64,000 nucleotides of DNA from Caballeronia catudaia (GTDB lineage Bacteria > Pseudomonadota > Gammaproteobacteria > Burkholderiales > Burkholderiaceae): positions 276,470-340,469 of the forward strand of contig NZ_FCOF02000003.1 of the NCBI RefSeq assembly GCF_001544755.2. The letters are read 5' to 3'. Under the pieces are notes generated by a model. That model did not search any database. It worked only from the letters and a program-made list of their open reading frames with translations, and had not been told where the DNA came from. This document shows positions 35,400 to 45,468 of this stretch, piece after piece (positions within the stretch are counted from its first letter, which is position 1; each line of letters opens with the position of its first letter). The position numbers were made by a program, and so were the translations under genes.

Positions 35400-36544
35400 G
35401 ATGCCGATACCTTCGGCAACTCCGACGTGCCGATGACTTCGCCGAACGGCCCCGACAGCGGCCCGCTCGCCTGCTCGCGCTGCGGGCGCGGCAGCAGCGG
35501 AAACACCAGCTCGGCGAAGCGGTACGACTCTTCCAGATGCGGATAGCCCGACAGAATGAAGGTCTCGACGCCGAGTTCCGCATACTGTTTCATCAGCCCG
35601 GCGACCTGCTCCGGATTGCCGACGAGCGCGGTGCCCGCGCCGCCGCGCACGAGCCCGACGCCCGCCCACAGATGCGGATACACCTCCAGCTTGTTGCGAT
35701 CGCCGCCGTGCAGCGCGGCCATTCGGCGCTGGCCTTCCGAATCCATCTTCGCGAACGAGGCCTGCGCGCGTCGGATGGTTTCATCGTCGAGCTTGCTGAT
35801 GAGCTTGTCGGCGTCCGCCCACGCTTCCTTCTCCGTTTCGCGCACGATCACATGCAGCCGGATGCCGAACTTGATCGTGCGGCCTTCGTCGGCGGCGCGG
35901 CGGCGGATATCGGCCAGTTTCTTTTCGACGGCTTCGGGCGGCTCGCCCCACGTGAGATACGTGTCGATATGCTTCGCCGCGATCTCGTGCGCCGCCGGCG
36001 ACGAGCCGCCGAACCACAGCGGCGGATGCGCCTTCTGCACCGGCGGATACAACACCTTGCCGCCCTGCGATTGCAAATGCTTGCCGTCGAATTCGAAGGC
36101 GCCGTTCTCGTGCGACTGTTCGAGCAGGCCGCGCCAGATGGTGAGGAATTCGTCGGTGATTTCGTAGCGCGTGTCGTGATCGTGGAACACGCCGTCGCCC
36201 GCGAGCTCGTTCGGATCGCCGCCTGTGACGACGTTGATGAGCAGACGCCCGTTCGATAGGCGGTCGAACGTCGACGCCATGCGCGCCGACAGTCCCGGCG
36301 AGCTCAGGCCCGGCCGGATCGCGACGAGAAACTTGAGGCGCTTCGTCGCGGGAATCAGGCTCGATGCAACGACCCAAGCGTCCTCGCAGGAACGGCCGGT
36401 GGGCAGGAGCACGCCTTCGTAGCCGAGCGTATCGGCGGCCACGGCGATCTGGCGGAAATAGTCGTAATTCGCAGCCCGCGCGCCTTGCGAGGTGCCGAGA
36501 TAGCGGCTGTCGCCGTGCGTGGGAATGAACCAGAAAACATTCAT
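35396..36544 (-). CDS. ssuD: FMNH2-dependent alkanesulfonate monooxygenase
   Basis: 382-aa flavin-dependent TIM-barrel monooxygenase that releases sulfite from alkanesulfonates, giving the aldehyde. Start [35 protein letters not shown] and [15 protein letters not shown] are SsuD hallmarks, and the family's SGYPHLEE near the C-terminus is present. It needs an FMN reductase (SsuE); none is in the window. Begins 38 bases after ssuA and overlaps ssuC. Confidence 0.95.
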   Translation of the reverse strand: MNVFWFIPTHGDSRYLGTSQGARAANYDYFRQIAVAADTLGYEGVLLPTGRSCEDAWVVASSLIPATKRLKFLVAIRPGLSSPGLSARMASTFDRLSNGRLLINVVTGGDPNELAGDGVFHDHDTRYEITDEFLTIWRGLLEQSHENGAFEFDGKHLQSQGGKVLYPPVQKAHPPLWFGGSSPAAHEIAAKHIDTYLTWGEPPEAVEKKLADIRRRAADEGRTIKFGIRLHVIVRETEKEAWADADKLISKLDDETIRRAQASFAKMDSEGQRRMAALHGGDRNKLEVYPHLWAGVGLVRGGAGTALVGNPEQVAGLMKQYAELGVETFILSGYPHLEESYRFAELVFPLLPRPQREQASGPLSGPFGEVIGTSELPKVSAS

Positions 36545-36582
36545 CGCTGAATCTGCCTTTTTTCGTTCGTGATGGTCGATGC

Positions 36583-37569
36583 TCAGGCGACGTTCCAGCG
36601 CGCCTCGGTCACATCGAGCTTCTTCGGAATGAGCTTGAGCTCGGTGAAGGTATCGGCGATCTGCTGCTGATACGCGAGCGTGGCGGGATCGATCGGCTTC
36701 ACGCCATATGACGTGCGCCTGAGCGCGGTTTCGAGGATGCCCGCGTCGAGCCCGACCAGCGGCGACAGTTGCGCGGCCACGGCGGGCACGTTGTCGCGCG
36801 CCCAGCGGTCGACCTGATCGAGCTCGTCGAGGACCGCATGCACGAGCTGCGGCTGCGCGGTCGCGGTCTTGCGCGTCGCGAGGTAGTACTGCACGTTGCG
36901 CACGATGCCGCTCGCATCCGTGAGCTGACGCGCGCCGGTCTGCTTCTCGACGGCGGCGAGATACGGGTCCCAGATGACCCAGGCATCGACGCTGCCTTGC
37001 ACGAAGGCGGCGCGCGCATCGGCGGGAGCGAGATAGACCGGCTGAATGTCGGACCAGCCGAGCTTCGATTTCTTCAGCGCCTCGACGAGCAGGTAGTGCA
37101 CGTTCGAGCCCTTGTTCAGCGCGACTTTCTTGCCGCGCAACTCCGCGACCGACCGAATGCCCGAGTCCTTCGGCACGACGATCGCCTCCGCGTGCGGCGC
37201 GGGCGGCTCGGCGCCGATATAGACGAAATCGACGCCCGCGGCCTGCGCGAAGATCGGCGGCGTCTCGCCGACCGTGCCGATATCGACCGCGCCCGCATTG
37301 AGTCCTTCGAGCAGTTGCGGCCCGGCGGGAAACTCGAGCCATTGCACGGTGACGCCCTGCGCGGCGAGGCGCTTGTCGAGCGTGCCGCGCGCCTTGAGCA
37401 CCACGAAGTTGCCGTATTTCTGATAGCCGATGCGCAGCGTTTTCGGTGCATCGGCGGCGCGCGCGATGCCGGATGCGACGCCCCCCGACAGCCCCGCGCC
37501 GAGTGCGGCGAGCGTGAGAAGCGTGCGGCGTCGCGCGGGGATGAAGCGCGCGTTGTTGCGGTCGGACAT
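36583..37569 (-). CDS. ssuA: Aliphatic sulfonate-binding periplasmic protein
   Basis: 328 aa. N-terminus with RRR followed by [19 protein letters not shown] and an ARA-A cleavage site: a Sec or Tat-like signal peptide. The mature protein starts near [20 protein letters not shown], the usual SsuA start. It delivers sulfonates to SsuC/SsuB. First gene of ssuADCB. Confidence 0.93.
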   Translation of the reverse strand: MSDRNNARFIPARRRTLLTLAALGAGLSGGVASGIARAADAPKTLRIGYQKYGNFVVLKARGTLDKRLAAQGVTVQWLEFPAGPQLLEGLNAGAVDIGTVGETPPIFAQAAGVDFVYIGAEPPAPHAEAIVVPKDSGIRSVAELRGKKVALNKGSNVHYLLVEALKKSKLGWSDIQPVYLAPADARAAFVQGSVDAWVIWDPYLAAVEKQTGARQLTDASGIVRNVQYYLATRKTATAQPQLVHAVLDELDQVDRWARDNVPAVAAQLSPLVGLDAGILETALRRTSYGVKPIDPATLAYQQQIADTFTELKLIPKKLDVTEARWNVA

Positions 37570-38085
37570 GCGTGGTTCCTCGGTTGAGCTGAGACATCGT
37601 TGTCGATGTTAGCAACGCATGTGTCGCGGACTAAACGAGGAATCGTGCTATCGATAGCGGGGTTTGCGTGGTTCGGGTTGTTGGAAAGGTGATAAGCATG
37701 AGAGGTGCTGAGGACAGTGTCATGTTGCGACGCGCGATCGCCATGCTGTCTCGAAGCTAAATGTCAGAGGAGAAATTCGAGGGAATATTCCCGTTATCGA
37801 AACGGTAGAGACTTCAATCCGGTGTTTCCATCACTTTTGATTGAACGCCGGACGCCGGCATAACCTTCTGACCGATTCGCCGCACCCGGCCGGCCAGTTT
37901 TGTTTAGCACCGCACATTGTCCGACGAACTGGCTGGATACGCTTTCGTCGATGAGGAAGGGGCCGCCCGGAATCGGACCCGACACACCCAGAGCCCTGAA
38001 GCGCCAGACAAGAATCAAAGTTTCGAAAATAAAAAGGCAAACCGGCGGGAAACGGTATTGCCGCAACCACTGAGGGAGTCCATTT
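37570..38085. other. Intergenic region between ssuA and the synthetase gene
   Basis: 516 bases between divergent genes. No convincing gene; a 129-aa minus-strand frame through it shows no family features and overlaps the synthetase start. It should contain the ssu promoter (CysB/SsuR-type control expected) and that of the plus-strand gene. An AT-rich patch with AAAATAAAAAGG lies just before 38050, and AGGGAG sits 9 bases before the ATG at 38086. Confidence 0.5.
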
Positions 38086-41000
38086 ATGAATCGTTCGGAG
38101 TCGCCAAACGAGGCGAGTTCGCGCTTGCCGATTTTCGACCAGGAACCCGTGCGCGCCGCACATTCGCAGATGACCGCGTTCACCGCGGCGCTGCAGGCGC
38201 GAACGGGACAGCCGTTCGAACACTACGGCGCACTGCACGACTTTTCGGTCAGCCAATATCGGGATTTCTGGAAGTGCTTCATGGAATGGTCGCACGGACT
38301 GGAATGGTCCGGCGAAACCGAGCCGGTCTGCGTCGGCGATGTCTGCGAGACCGCGAGTTTCTTTCCGCGCGTGTCGCTGAACTATGCGGACAATCTGCTC
38401 GGCCTCTCGATTGCGAACGCCGATGCCCCCGCGCTCACCGCCTGTCACGCCGATGGCCGCCGCGTGCGCCTCACGCGCGGCGAGCTGCGCGAGCGCGTGG
38501 CGCGCCTCGCCGATGGGCTCACGCAACTGGGCGTGCGCGAAGGCGACCGCGTCGCGGGCGTGATGCGCAACGACGCCAGCGCGATCGTCACGGCGCTCGC
38601 CGTGACCGCGATCGGCGCGACGCTGTCCACCGCCGCGCCCGAGATGGGCATCGAAACGCTGCTCGACCGCTTCACGCAGCTCGCGCCGCGCTTTCTGTTC
38701 GCGCATACCGAAGCGAAGGCGTTCGATACGGGCACGCCGCTTGTCGACAAGATGGCCGCGCTCGCGCAGGCGCTGCCTTCGCTCGAAGGCATCGTGGCGA
38801 TCGACGGCGATCCTTCCGCCTTGCGCGCCGCGCCGCCCGTCAATGCGCTCGATGCGCTCATCGCGTCCGGCGACGCGAGCCGCGTGGAATGGAAGCGCTT
38901 CAACTTCAATCATCCGCTGTTCGTGATGTTCTCGTCGGGCACGACCGGCAAGCCGAAGTGCATCGTGCACGGCGCGGGCGGCAGCCTGCTCGAACATTTG
39001 AAGGAGCATCGGCTGCACTGCGACCTGCGTCCGGGCGACCGCATGTATTTCCACACGAGCTGCGCCTGGATGATGTGGAACTGGCAGTTGTCGGCGCTTG
39101 CGTCGGGCGTGGAGATCGTGACTTACGACGGACCGATCGCATCCGTCGATACGCTGTGGCGCCTCGTCGCCGACGAGCGCGTCAACGCCTTCGGCACGAG
39201 CCCGGCCTACCTGAAGATGTGCGAGGACGCGGGTCTCGTGCCCTCGCGCGAGTTCGACCTGAGCGCCCTTCGCTCGATGATGTCCACCGGCGCAATTCTC
39301 TTCGACGCGCAGTTCGAATGGGTCCGCGATAACGTGAAGCCGCTGCGCATGCAGTCGATTTCCGGCGGCACCGACATCCTCGGCTGTTTCGTTCTCGGCA
39401 ATCCGAACCTGCCCGTCTACGCGGGCGAGGCGCAGTGCAAGAGCCTCGCGCTCGACGTGCAGGCGTGGCGCGACGGCGCGCGCGCGGAGGGCATTGGCGA
39501 ACTGGTGTGCGTGAATCCGTTCCCGTCGCGCCCGCTCGGGTTTCTGAACGATCCCGAAGGCGAGCGCTTTCACAAAGCCTATTTCAGCGCCAATCCCGGC
39601 GTCTGGACGCACGGCGACCAGATCGAGTTTCCGCCGGAAGGCACGGCGCGCCTGCATGGGCGCAGCGACGGCGTGCTCGTCGTGCGCGGCATCAATGTCG
39701 GGCCGGACGAGATTTATCGCGTGCTGAACGATATTCCCGAGATCCGCGACGGCATTGTCGTGCAGCAGCGCATCCGCGAAGCCGCGACCGCCGACGGGCC
39801 GGGTCAGACCATCGGCGAGCGGCTCGTGCTGCTCGTCACGCTGCGGCCGGGCGCGCAGTTCGGCGGCGCGCTGATCGCGCGGATTCGCCGCGATATCGTG
39901 CGCCGCGCGTCCGCCGCGCACGTTCCGGACGTGATCGCGGCCGTCGACGATCTACCGGTCACGCATAGCGGCAAGCTCACCGAGACCGCGGTGCGCAACG
40001 CGGTGAACGGGCTCGACGTCACCAATACGTCCGCGCTGCGCAACCCGGCCTCGCTCGATTCGATCCGCAATCACCCGGCCCTGCAGCCGCCGTCCGGCGA
40101 GATACCGCAGACCTACGCCACGCGTGCGGAACTGGAACGGCTGCTGCAAATGCGATGGGAGCAGCTTTTCGCATTCGCCCCGATCGGCCGCGACGACAAT
40201 TTCTTCGAGCTCGGCGGACATTCGCTGCTCGCGGCGCGCCTGCTCGCCGAATTACAGCCGGTCGCCGGCCGCCCGATTCCGCTTTCGACGATGCTGCGCG
40301 CGCCGACCATCGCGAAGCTCGCGGATGTCATCGAAAAGGGCGCGCTGCCGGAATCATCGGAAGTGCTCGTGCCGATGCGCGAGGGCGAAGGCACGCCCAT
40401 CTTCCTCATGCACAGCGTGACGGGATCGGTGCTCGAATGCACCCGGCTCATCGGCACGATGCGCAAGCCGCGTCCGGTGTACGGCCTGCAAGCGCTCGGG
40501 CTCGATGGCGAAACGCCGCCGCAGCGCCGCGTCGAGGAGATGGCGAAGACGTATGTCGAGCAGATTCGCAAGGTCCAGCCGAAGGGTCCGTATGCGCTTG
40601 CCGGTTTCTCGTTCGGCGGCCTGATCGCGCTCGAAGTCGCCCAGCAGCTGTTCGCCGAGGGCGAGCAGACGGAATTCGTCTGCCTGCTCGACACCTACGT
40701 GCAGGAACGCTGGCTGCCGTGGTTCGCGATGATCGGCTTCCGGCGCGACTATGTGAAACGGCTGTGGAAGACGGTCTCGGAGATGTCGCCGCGTGAGCGC
40801 GCCGGTTTCGCGGCGACGAAGTACGCCGCTGCCCGAAACAAGCTGGCGATGCGCCTGGGCCGCGTGCCGCAGGTGCAGGCTGCGCCAGGTTCCGATACGG
40901 CCGCCGACCCGATGCCGCCGGTCCTGCGCCACTTGCGCAACACGTTCCGTACCGCGATGAACAACTATCGGCCGAGGCCGTTCGAGGGCGGGCGGATCGT

Positions 41001-41229
41001 CTATGTGCGCGCGGCCGGGCGCGAAGAGGACCGGGGCGATCCGCTGCCGCTGTGGCGCAAGATCGCGCGCCGCGGGCTGACGGTCGCGGAAGTGCCGGGC
41101 AATCACGGGGGCGTCATCGAGGAACCGGGCGTGTACGCAGCGGCCGCCGCGCTCGACGGGGATTACGGCGTCGAGGACGGCGTCGAAGTGCAGGGCCTTG
41201 GGCACGGCAGCATGATTCGCAGCGCGTAG
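38086..41229 (+). CDS. Single-module synthetase: adenylation, carrier and thioesterase domains
   Basis: 1047 aa in three parts. Residues about 1-670 are an ANL adenylation domain of the acetoacetyl-CoA synthetase type (MFSSGTTGKPKCIVHGAGG near 284-302, SISGGTDI, and a C-terminal VTHSGKLTE catalytic Lys). Residues about 680-755 are a carrier domain with phosphopantetheine site Ser713 in FFELGGHSLLAARLL. Residues about 765-1040 are a type I thioesterase with Ser842 in GFSFGG. No condensation or ketosynthase domain. Expected chemistry is to activate a short beta-keto or hydroxy acid, load it on the carrier, and release or dimerise it through the thioesterase. A-T-TE enzymes are known (RalA-type), but with aryl-pyruvate domains rather than this kind. 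Product unknown. Confidence 0.88.
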   Translation: MNRSESPNEASSRLPIFDQEPVRAAHSQMTAFTAALQARTGQPFEHYGALHDFSVSQYRDFWKCFMEWSHGLEWSGETEPVCVGDVCETASFFPRVSLNYADNLLGLSIANADAPALTACHADGRRVRLTRGELRERVARLADGLTQLGVREGDRVAGVMRNDASAIVTALAVTAIGATLSTAAPEMGIETLLDRFTQLAPRFLFAHTEAKAFDTGTPLVDKMAALAQALPSLEGIVAIDGDPSALRAAPPVNALDALIASGDASRVEWKRFNFNHPLFVMFSSGTTGKPKCIVHGAGGSLLEHLKEHRLHCDLRPGDRMYFHTSCAWMMWNWQLSALASGVEIVTYDGPIASVDTLWRLVADERVNAFGTSPAYLKMCEDAGLVPSREFDLSALRSMMSTGAILFDAQFEWVRDNVKPLRMQSISGGTDILGCFVLGNPNLPVYAGEAQCKSLALDVQAWRDGARAEGIGELVCVNPFPSRPLGFLNDPEGERFHKAYFSANPGVWTHGDQIEFPPEGTARLHGRSDGVLVVRGINVGPDEIYRVLNDIPEIRDGIVVQQRIREAATADGPGQTIGERLVLLVTLRPGAQFGGALIARIRRDIVRRASAAHVPDVIAAVDDLPVTHSGKLTETAVRNAVNGLDVTNTSALRNPASLDSIRNHPALQPPSGEIPQTYATRAELERLLQMRWEQLFAFAPIGRDDNFFELGGHSLLAARLLAELQPVAGRPIPLSTMLRAPTIAKLADVIEKGALPESSEVLVPMREGEGTPIFLMHSVTGSVLECTRLIGTMRKPRPVYGLQALGLDGETPPQRRVEEMAKTYVEQIRKVQPKGPYALAGFSFGGLIALEVAQQLFAEGEQTEFVCLLDTYVQERWLPWFAMIGFRRDYVKRLWKTVSEMSPRERAGFAATKYAAARNKLAMRLGRVPQVQAAPGSDTAADPMPPVLRHLRNTFRTAMNNYRPRPFEGGRIVYVRAAGREEDRGDPLPLWRKIARRGLTVAEVPGNHGGVIEEPGVYAAAAALDGDYGVEDGVEVQGLGHGSMIRSA

Positions 41230-41244
41230 AGGGTCCGGCAAATG

Positions 41245-41285
41245 ACATCAGCCGCTCGCGAGTTTCGGAGCGGCTGATGTGTTTT
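41245..41285. terminator. Rho-independent terminator, probably bidirectional
   Basis: Perfect 13-bp inverted repeat ACATCAGCCGCTC / GAGCGGCTGATGT, 10-base loop, then GTTTTGG. It lies 15 bases after the synthetase stop and 24 before the end of the convergent flippase gene, so it can serve both. Confidence 0.88.
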
Positions 41286-41308
41286 GGACGCCGGGAAAAG
41301 CTACGTCG

Positions 41309-42670
41309 TCACCGGTCAGTGCCGGCGTAAGGCGGCGCAAACCGCGCCCAGAAGAGATAGCACGCCATCACGCTCGCCGCGCCCACGCCCGTGCCGAGCG
41401 GCACGCCCAGCGGACCGAGGAATCGGACGAGAACCGCATTGGCGGCGAGCTTGGTCGCAAAGCCGATCACGGAAATCACGGTGATCGCCTTGTAGCGCGC
41501 CTCGCCCGCGAACAACTGAATGAGCACGCACATTCCGAAGGAAAACGGAATCTGCGAAAGCCCGAAGCGGAACAGGCTCGTGACCGCGATCGTGTCCTCG
41601 CTGGTGAAAGCGCCCTTCTGGAACAGCAGCGCGATCGCGTACGGCGCCAGCACATAGGCGAGGCCCGAGCCGATGGTCCCCACCGCCAGCATTACGAACG
41701 ACCATTTCAGCGCCGTGCTGCGCGCCCGCGCATGATCGCCGCGATGAAGAATCTCCGAGAGAATCGGCAGCGTCGCCCGGCTGATGGCGATCGCGCCCAT
41801 GCTCACGAGCAGCGACAGCAGGCGGTTGGCGTAACCGAGCGTCGCGATGGCGCCGTCGCCCAGTTGCGCCATGAAATACTGGTCGACGGGAAGCCACAGG
41901 TTCGCCACGACCGATCCGATCAGGAGCATGGCGAGCGAGCGCATCGTGCGCGGCCACTGCTCCGCCTCGAACGACAGGCGCGGACGCGCGGGCACGGCAT
42001 CGGCTCTGCGCGCGAGTATCCGCAGCCACGCGGCCTGTATCGCGATGCCGATCGTCGTGCCGAGCACGAGCGGCATGATCGACGCATGGTTTTGCGCGCT
42101 CAGCACGAACGCCAGCAACGCGATGGCCGGCACGCATTCGAGCAGCGTGTTGATGTGCTTTTCCGACGCCTGGAGCCGCGCCGACGAGATGCAGATCGTG
42201 AAGGCGAGCACGCCCGCCGGCGTCATTCCAATGACCATCTGCCGGCACATTTCGCGGGTCGAACCGGAGAGGCTGCCTGCGAAAAAGCCCACCATGTGCG
42301 GCCAGAAAAAATAGAGCAGCAACGAGAACACGATGCCGATGGCGAGCCCCGCGCCTTCCAGTTCGCCGAGAAACCGGTCCTGCTGCGCCTTGTCCTTTCT
42401 GAGCGCGACGAGCGCGGTGACCAGGAGGACACTCAGCTCGTTGGTGATCGTCGACGGCAACCAGGTGACGAGCGTGAGCGCGAGCTGATAGGCGTCGACG
42501 GTGCCGCTGATGCCATAGCGGTACGCGATCGCCATTTCCTTCGATGCGCCGATCACCTTTCCGGCGAGCACGAACACGAGCAGGACGAGCGCGCTTCTCG
42601 CGATGCGCTTGTGGTCCCGATGAACGCCACTCAGACGTCTTCTTACCGATTGCACCGTTGCGGTCAGCAC
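41309..42670 (-). CDS. MurJ/MviN-like lipid-linked oligosaccharide flippase
   Basis: 453 aa, about 12-14 helices, MOP superfamily (MurJ/MviN-like): LAGKVIGASKEMAIAYRYGI near helix 1, and YANRLLSLLVSMGAIAISRATLP-type central segment. I place the start at GTG 42670 because GGAGG sits just upstream; the frame continues to 42865 with sequence that is Arg-rich and unlike a membrane protein. It is unlikely to be the housekeeping murJ, as the sequence diverges and no cell-wall genes adjoin; a polysaccharide exporter is more likely. Convergent with the synthetase, divergent from the beta-helix gene. Confidence 0.8.
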   Translation of the reverse strand: MLTATVQSVRRRLSGVHRDHKRIARSALVLLVFVLAGKVIGASKEMAIAYRYGISGTVDAYQLALTLVTWLPSTITNELSVLLVTALVALRKDKAQQDRFLGELEGAGLAIGIVFSLLLYFFWPHMVGFFAGSLSGSTREMCRQMVIGMTPAGVLAFTICISSARLQASEKHINTLLECVPAIALLAFVLSAQNHASIMPLVLGTTIGIAIQAAWLRILARRADAVPARPRLSFEAEQWPRTMRSLAMLLIGSVVANLWLPVDQYFMAQLGDGAIATLGYANRLLSLLVSMGAIAISRATLPILSEILHRGDHARARSTALKWSFVMLAVGTIGSGLAYVLAPYAIALLFQKGAFTSEDTIAVTSLFRFGLSQIPFSFGMCVLIQLFAGEARYKAITVISVIGFATKLAANAVLVRFLGPLGVPLGTGVGAASVMACYLFWARFAPPYAGTDR

Positions 42671-42940
42671 CTTTCCTCCAGCATGGCTTCTTTTGTTATA
42701 TGAATCGAAGAGGCAGCGTGGAGCAAAGGCGCGGCGTCGACTGTTCGGCACGCCACCCGTCGTCGCGGATGGCCAATCCGCAGAGGTTTTTCGCGCGGGA
42801 CGTGACTTATCGCACCGAAGGAGTCGCCGCGCCGGGTGAACCTTCCGGATTGACGCACGCATCAAAGGCGTAAGCCAAGGTCACTATCATGGATGGTTGG
42901 AATTGGAATTGAAATTCGAATACAGGATGGGTGAAATCCG

Positions 42941-43984
42941 ATGAGACGACCCATCGTGATTGGCGCCCTGCTCGTAGGCGTTGCCGTGCTTGCGATCGGC
43001 GTTCCGGGCGTGAAGACGCAGTTTCAGACGGCCTACGCCGCATGGGACGAAGGCCGTCTCCAGGAGCACTTCTCGTGGAGCGGCTTCAGGCGCTGGTGGT
43101 ATCGCACGACGGGCTGGGGCGGCCATCTGCGCGCAGGCCTCGATAATTCGCCGGTGCCGCCCACCGCCAGTTGCCCGCAGACTTCCTTCACGCCGCCCAG
43201 GCTGGTCGATCCCCGCAGCCCGAAGGATTTCGGCGCGGCGGGCAATGGCACCACCGACGACACCAAGTCGTTCCAGGCGGCCGTGGACGCCGGCGACGTG
43301 CTCGTGCCCGCGGGCACGTATCTGCTCAATGGCACGGTCGTCGTCACTGCCAGCAACCGGCATATCCAGTGCGAGCCCGGCGTCACACTCAAGAAGACGG
43401 TCCGCGAGAACAGCAACATGTTCAACTACGAAGGCCCGTCGACGGGGAACAGTCTCGTCGGCTGCAACTTCGTGGGCGCCAATCCGACGCGCATCCGCGA
43501 GTGGGACACGGTCGGTGAATACGATATTCCGGTTCAGACCAACGGCGCGGTCGATAACTTCGTTCTCGCGGGCAACAGCTTCCGCGATTTCTTCGGCCAG
43601 TCGATGTTTCAGACCGAAGGGCAAGGCGGCGGCACCGGCGCGGTGCTGATGTTCAACTCGTTCGCGAACTGTCCGCTCTACGGCATCGCGCTGGTGGGAT
43701 CGGTCAACGGGCATATCGCCTATAACCTGGCCGACAACTGCCGCATGGGCCCCGAGAACAACGACGCCACGCAGGACAGCGGCGGCAACGTCCTCGAATG
43801 CAACCGCATGATCAACGGCGGCAACATCACCGGCGGGGCCAACGGCTCGGGCGGCGTCGACTATAGCGGCAATGTCGTGCGTCATAACGTGCTCGACGGC
43901 GGCTATATGCAGATCAGCCCGCCCGAGCGCGGCAAAGCGGCCCGGTATATCGACAACACCTGCAACGACTGCGCGACTGAATAG
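42941..43984 (+). CDS. Exported right-handed beta-helix protein (pectate lyase 3-like)
   Basis: 347 aa. The N-terminal anchor/signal MRRPIVIGALLVGVAVLAIG is followed at about residue 90 by the pectate-lyase-superfamily entry motif DFGAAGNGTTDDTKSFQAAV, and then repeated Asn/Gly-rich coils to the end. Several Cys residues near the C-terminus (CNDC) suggest disulfides. Such proteins bind or cleave acidic polysaccharides; active-site residues cannot be assigned. Next to a flippase, it may process or modify an exported polysaccharide. Confidence 0.72.
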   Translation: MRRPIVIGALLVGVAVLAIGVPGVKTQFQTAYAAWDEGRLQEHFSWSGFRRWWYRTTGWGGHLRAGLDNSPVPPTASCPQTSFTPPRLVDPRSPKDFGAAGNGTTDDTKSFQAAVDAGDVLVPAGTYLLNGTVVVTASNRHIQCEPGVTLKKTVRENSNMFNYEGPSTGNSLVGCNFVGANPTRIREWDTVGEYDIPVQTNGAVDNFVLAGNSFRDFFGQSMFQTEGQGGGTGAVLMFNSFANCPLYGIALVGSVNGHIAYNLADNCRMGPENNDATQDSGGNVLECNRMINGGNITGGANGSGGVDYSGNVVRHNVLDGGYMQISPPERGKAARYIDNTCNDCATE

Positions 43985-44129
43985 CGGCTTGTTCCAATTG
44001 TTCGCGCAGTGCACCGTGGAGCGCATCTTTCTTGCTTGCCGCTACTGGCAGCGTGCGCGACTTCATGCTCGCCCGACGAACCATCGTCGGGCCGGAAGCC
44101 GCCCGGACGAACGATGGGACGGACCCGCG

Positions 44130-45155
44130 ATGCCTCATATCGGAATTACACCCGGCTTGCGCAAGGCAGTTTCTGCCTTGCTGATTGCATGGCTTACCGC
44201 ATGCGGCGGCGGCGGCGACTCGGGCGGCGCAAGCAGCGCGTCCGGGCCGGCGGGCGGCGTCAAATTGCAAGTCGTATCGTTCGGCGACAGTTTGTCGGAT
44301 GTCGGCACTTACGCGCCGATCGCGGGCGTGCTCGGCGGCGGGCGCTTCACCACGAATCCCGGTCAGGTATGGACGCAGGACGTCGCGCAATACTACGGCG
44401 ACACGCTCACTGCCGCGTTCACGATCAATCTCGCGCACGAGTTGAAGGCGCAAGGCGGAATGGGCTATGCGCAGGGCGGCTCCACCGTCGCGACGCCGGC
44501 GAATCAGAATCGATTCCTCACCGACGTGATCGGCGACATCGAAATGCCGGTGAATCAGCAGATTTCGAGCTATCTGTCGGCGCACGGCAGCTTCAATTCG
44601 GGCCAGCTCGTGCTCGTCTGGGGCGGCGCGAACGACGTGCTGCGCGCAGGCAGCCCGCCCACCGCCGACACGACCGTGCAGAACGCTGCCACGACGCTCG
44701 CGCAACTCGTCGGGCAGATCGTGCAGAGCGGTGCCACGCATGTGGTCGTGATCAACGTGCCGAACATCGGACTCTCGCCCGATGGCGTCAAATCGTCCGA
44801 TGGCGGTGCGAACTTCACGCAACTTTCGCAGCGCTTCAACGCGACGCTGAACGCCGCGTTACAGGCGAACGGGCTGCAAGGCAAGGTCATCGTGATCGAT
44901 GCTTACACGTGGACCACTCAGACCATCACCAACTATCAGGCCAACGGTTTCACCGTGTCCAATACCGCTCAGGCCTGCGACCCGTCGAAGACGCCGCACG
45001 ATACGTCGCTCCTCTGCTCGCCGGCTACCTACGTCGCTTCGAACGCGGACCAGACCTACATGTTTGCCGACGACCTGCATCCGACCACGCGGATGCACGC
45101 GCTTTTCGCGCAGTACGTGGAGCAGCAGATCGCTGCAAGCGGACTCGGTCACTGA
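44130..45155 (+). CDS. SGNH/GDSL-family esterase lipoprotein
   Basis: 341 aa. Lipoprotein signal ending LTAC (Cys25), then a Gly-rich spacer. Block I VSFGDSLSDVG holds the nucleophile Ser, block III GGANDVL the oxyanion Asn, and block V DDLHPT the catalytic Asp-His pair. Probably an outer-membrane or periplasmic esterase that could deacetylate lipids or polysaccharides. I used the ATG at 44130 because it gives a clean signal peptide; the frame extends upstream into the beta-helix gene. Ribosome site weak. Confidence 0.82.
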   Translation: MPHIGITPGLRKAVSALLIAWLTACGGGGDSGGASSASGPAGGVKLQVVSFGDSLSDVGTYAPIAGVLGGGRFTTNPGQVWTQDVAQYYGDTLTAAFTINLAHELKAQGGMGYAQGGSTVATPANQNRFLTDVIGDIEMPVNQQISSYLSAHGSFNSGQLVLVWGGANDVLRAGSPPTADTTVQNAATTLAQLVGQIVQSGATHVVVINVPNIGLSPDGVKSSDGGANFTQLSQRFNATLNAALQANGLQGKVIVIDAYTWTTQTITNYQANGFTVSNTAQACDPSKTPHDTSLLCSPATYVASNADQTYMFADDLHPTTRMHALFAQYVEQQIAASGLGH

Positions 45156-45168
45156 TTGCGCGCGACAC

Positions 45169-45465
45169 TCATAGCCCGCGGCTCACATGCCTGACGAACG
45201 ATTCGATGACGTCCTCGTTTCTCGACAGAAACACGAACTGACCGACGCGCCTCGAAACCAGCAGTCCCGCCTCGACGAGCGATGAGACATGCGCCGATAC
45301 CGTCGATTGCGCAAGACCGCTGCGCGCGTGGATCGTATTCAGCGACACGCCGTGCCCGAATGCGACGCGTTCCTGCGCGAACGCGGTGTCGGGCGTCTTG
45401 AGCCATGCGAGGATGTCGCGCCGCAGAGGATTGGCGAGCGCCTTGTGAATCAGGTCGGCGTTCAT
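45169..45465 (-). CDS. ArsR-family helix-turn-helix regulator without cysteines
   Basis: 98 aa. ADLIHKALANPLRRDILAWL and ARSGLAQSTVSAHVSSLVEAG form the winged HTH of ArsR proteins. There is no Cys in the protein, so metal sensing by thiols is ruled out; a small-molecule ligand is more likely. It begins 3 bases after the acetolactate synthase-like gene, so it is the last gene of that operon and probably feeds back on it. Confidence 0.88.
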   Translation of the reverse strand: MNADLIHKALANPLRRDILAWLKTPDTAFAQERVAFGHGVSLNTIHARSGLAQSTVSAHVSSLVEAGLLVSRRVGQFVFLSRNEDVIESFVRHVSRGL

Positions 45466-45468
45466 GAA

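Noticed and set aside
37918..37960. Sigma-54 promoter (TGGCTGG...GCTT) before the synthetase gene
   Set aside because: Spacing between the GG and GC elements is two bases short of the -24/-12 consensus.
37831..39921. 696-aa minus-strand frame opposite the synthetase
   Set aside because: Low-complexity Arg/Ala/His composition typical of antisense in high-GC genes; the plus-strand synthetase explains the sequence.
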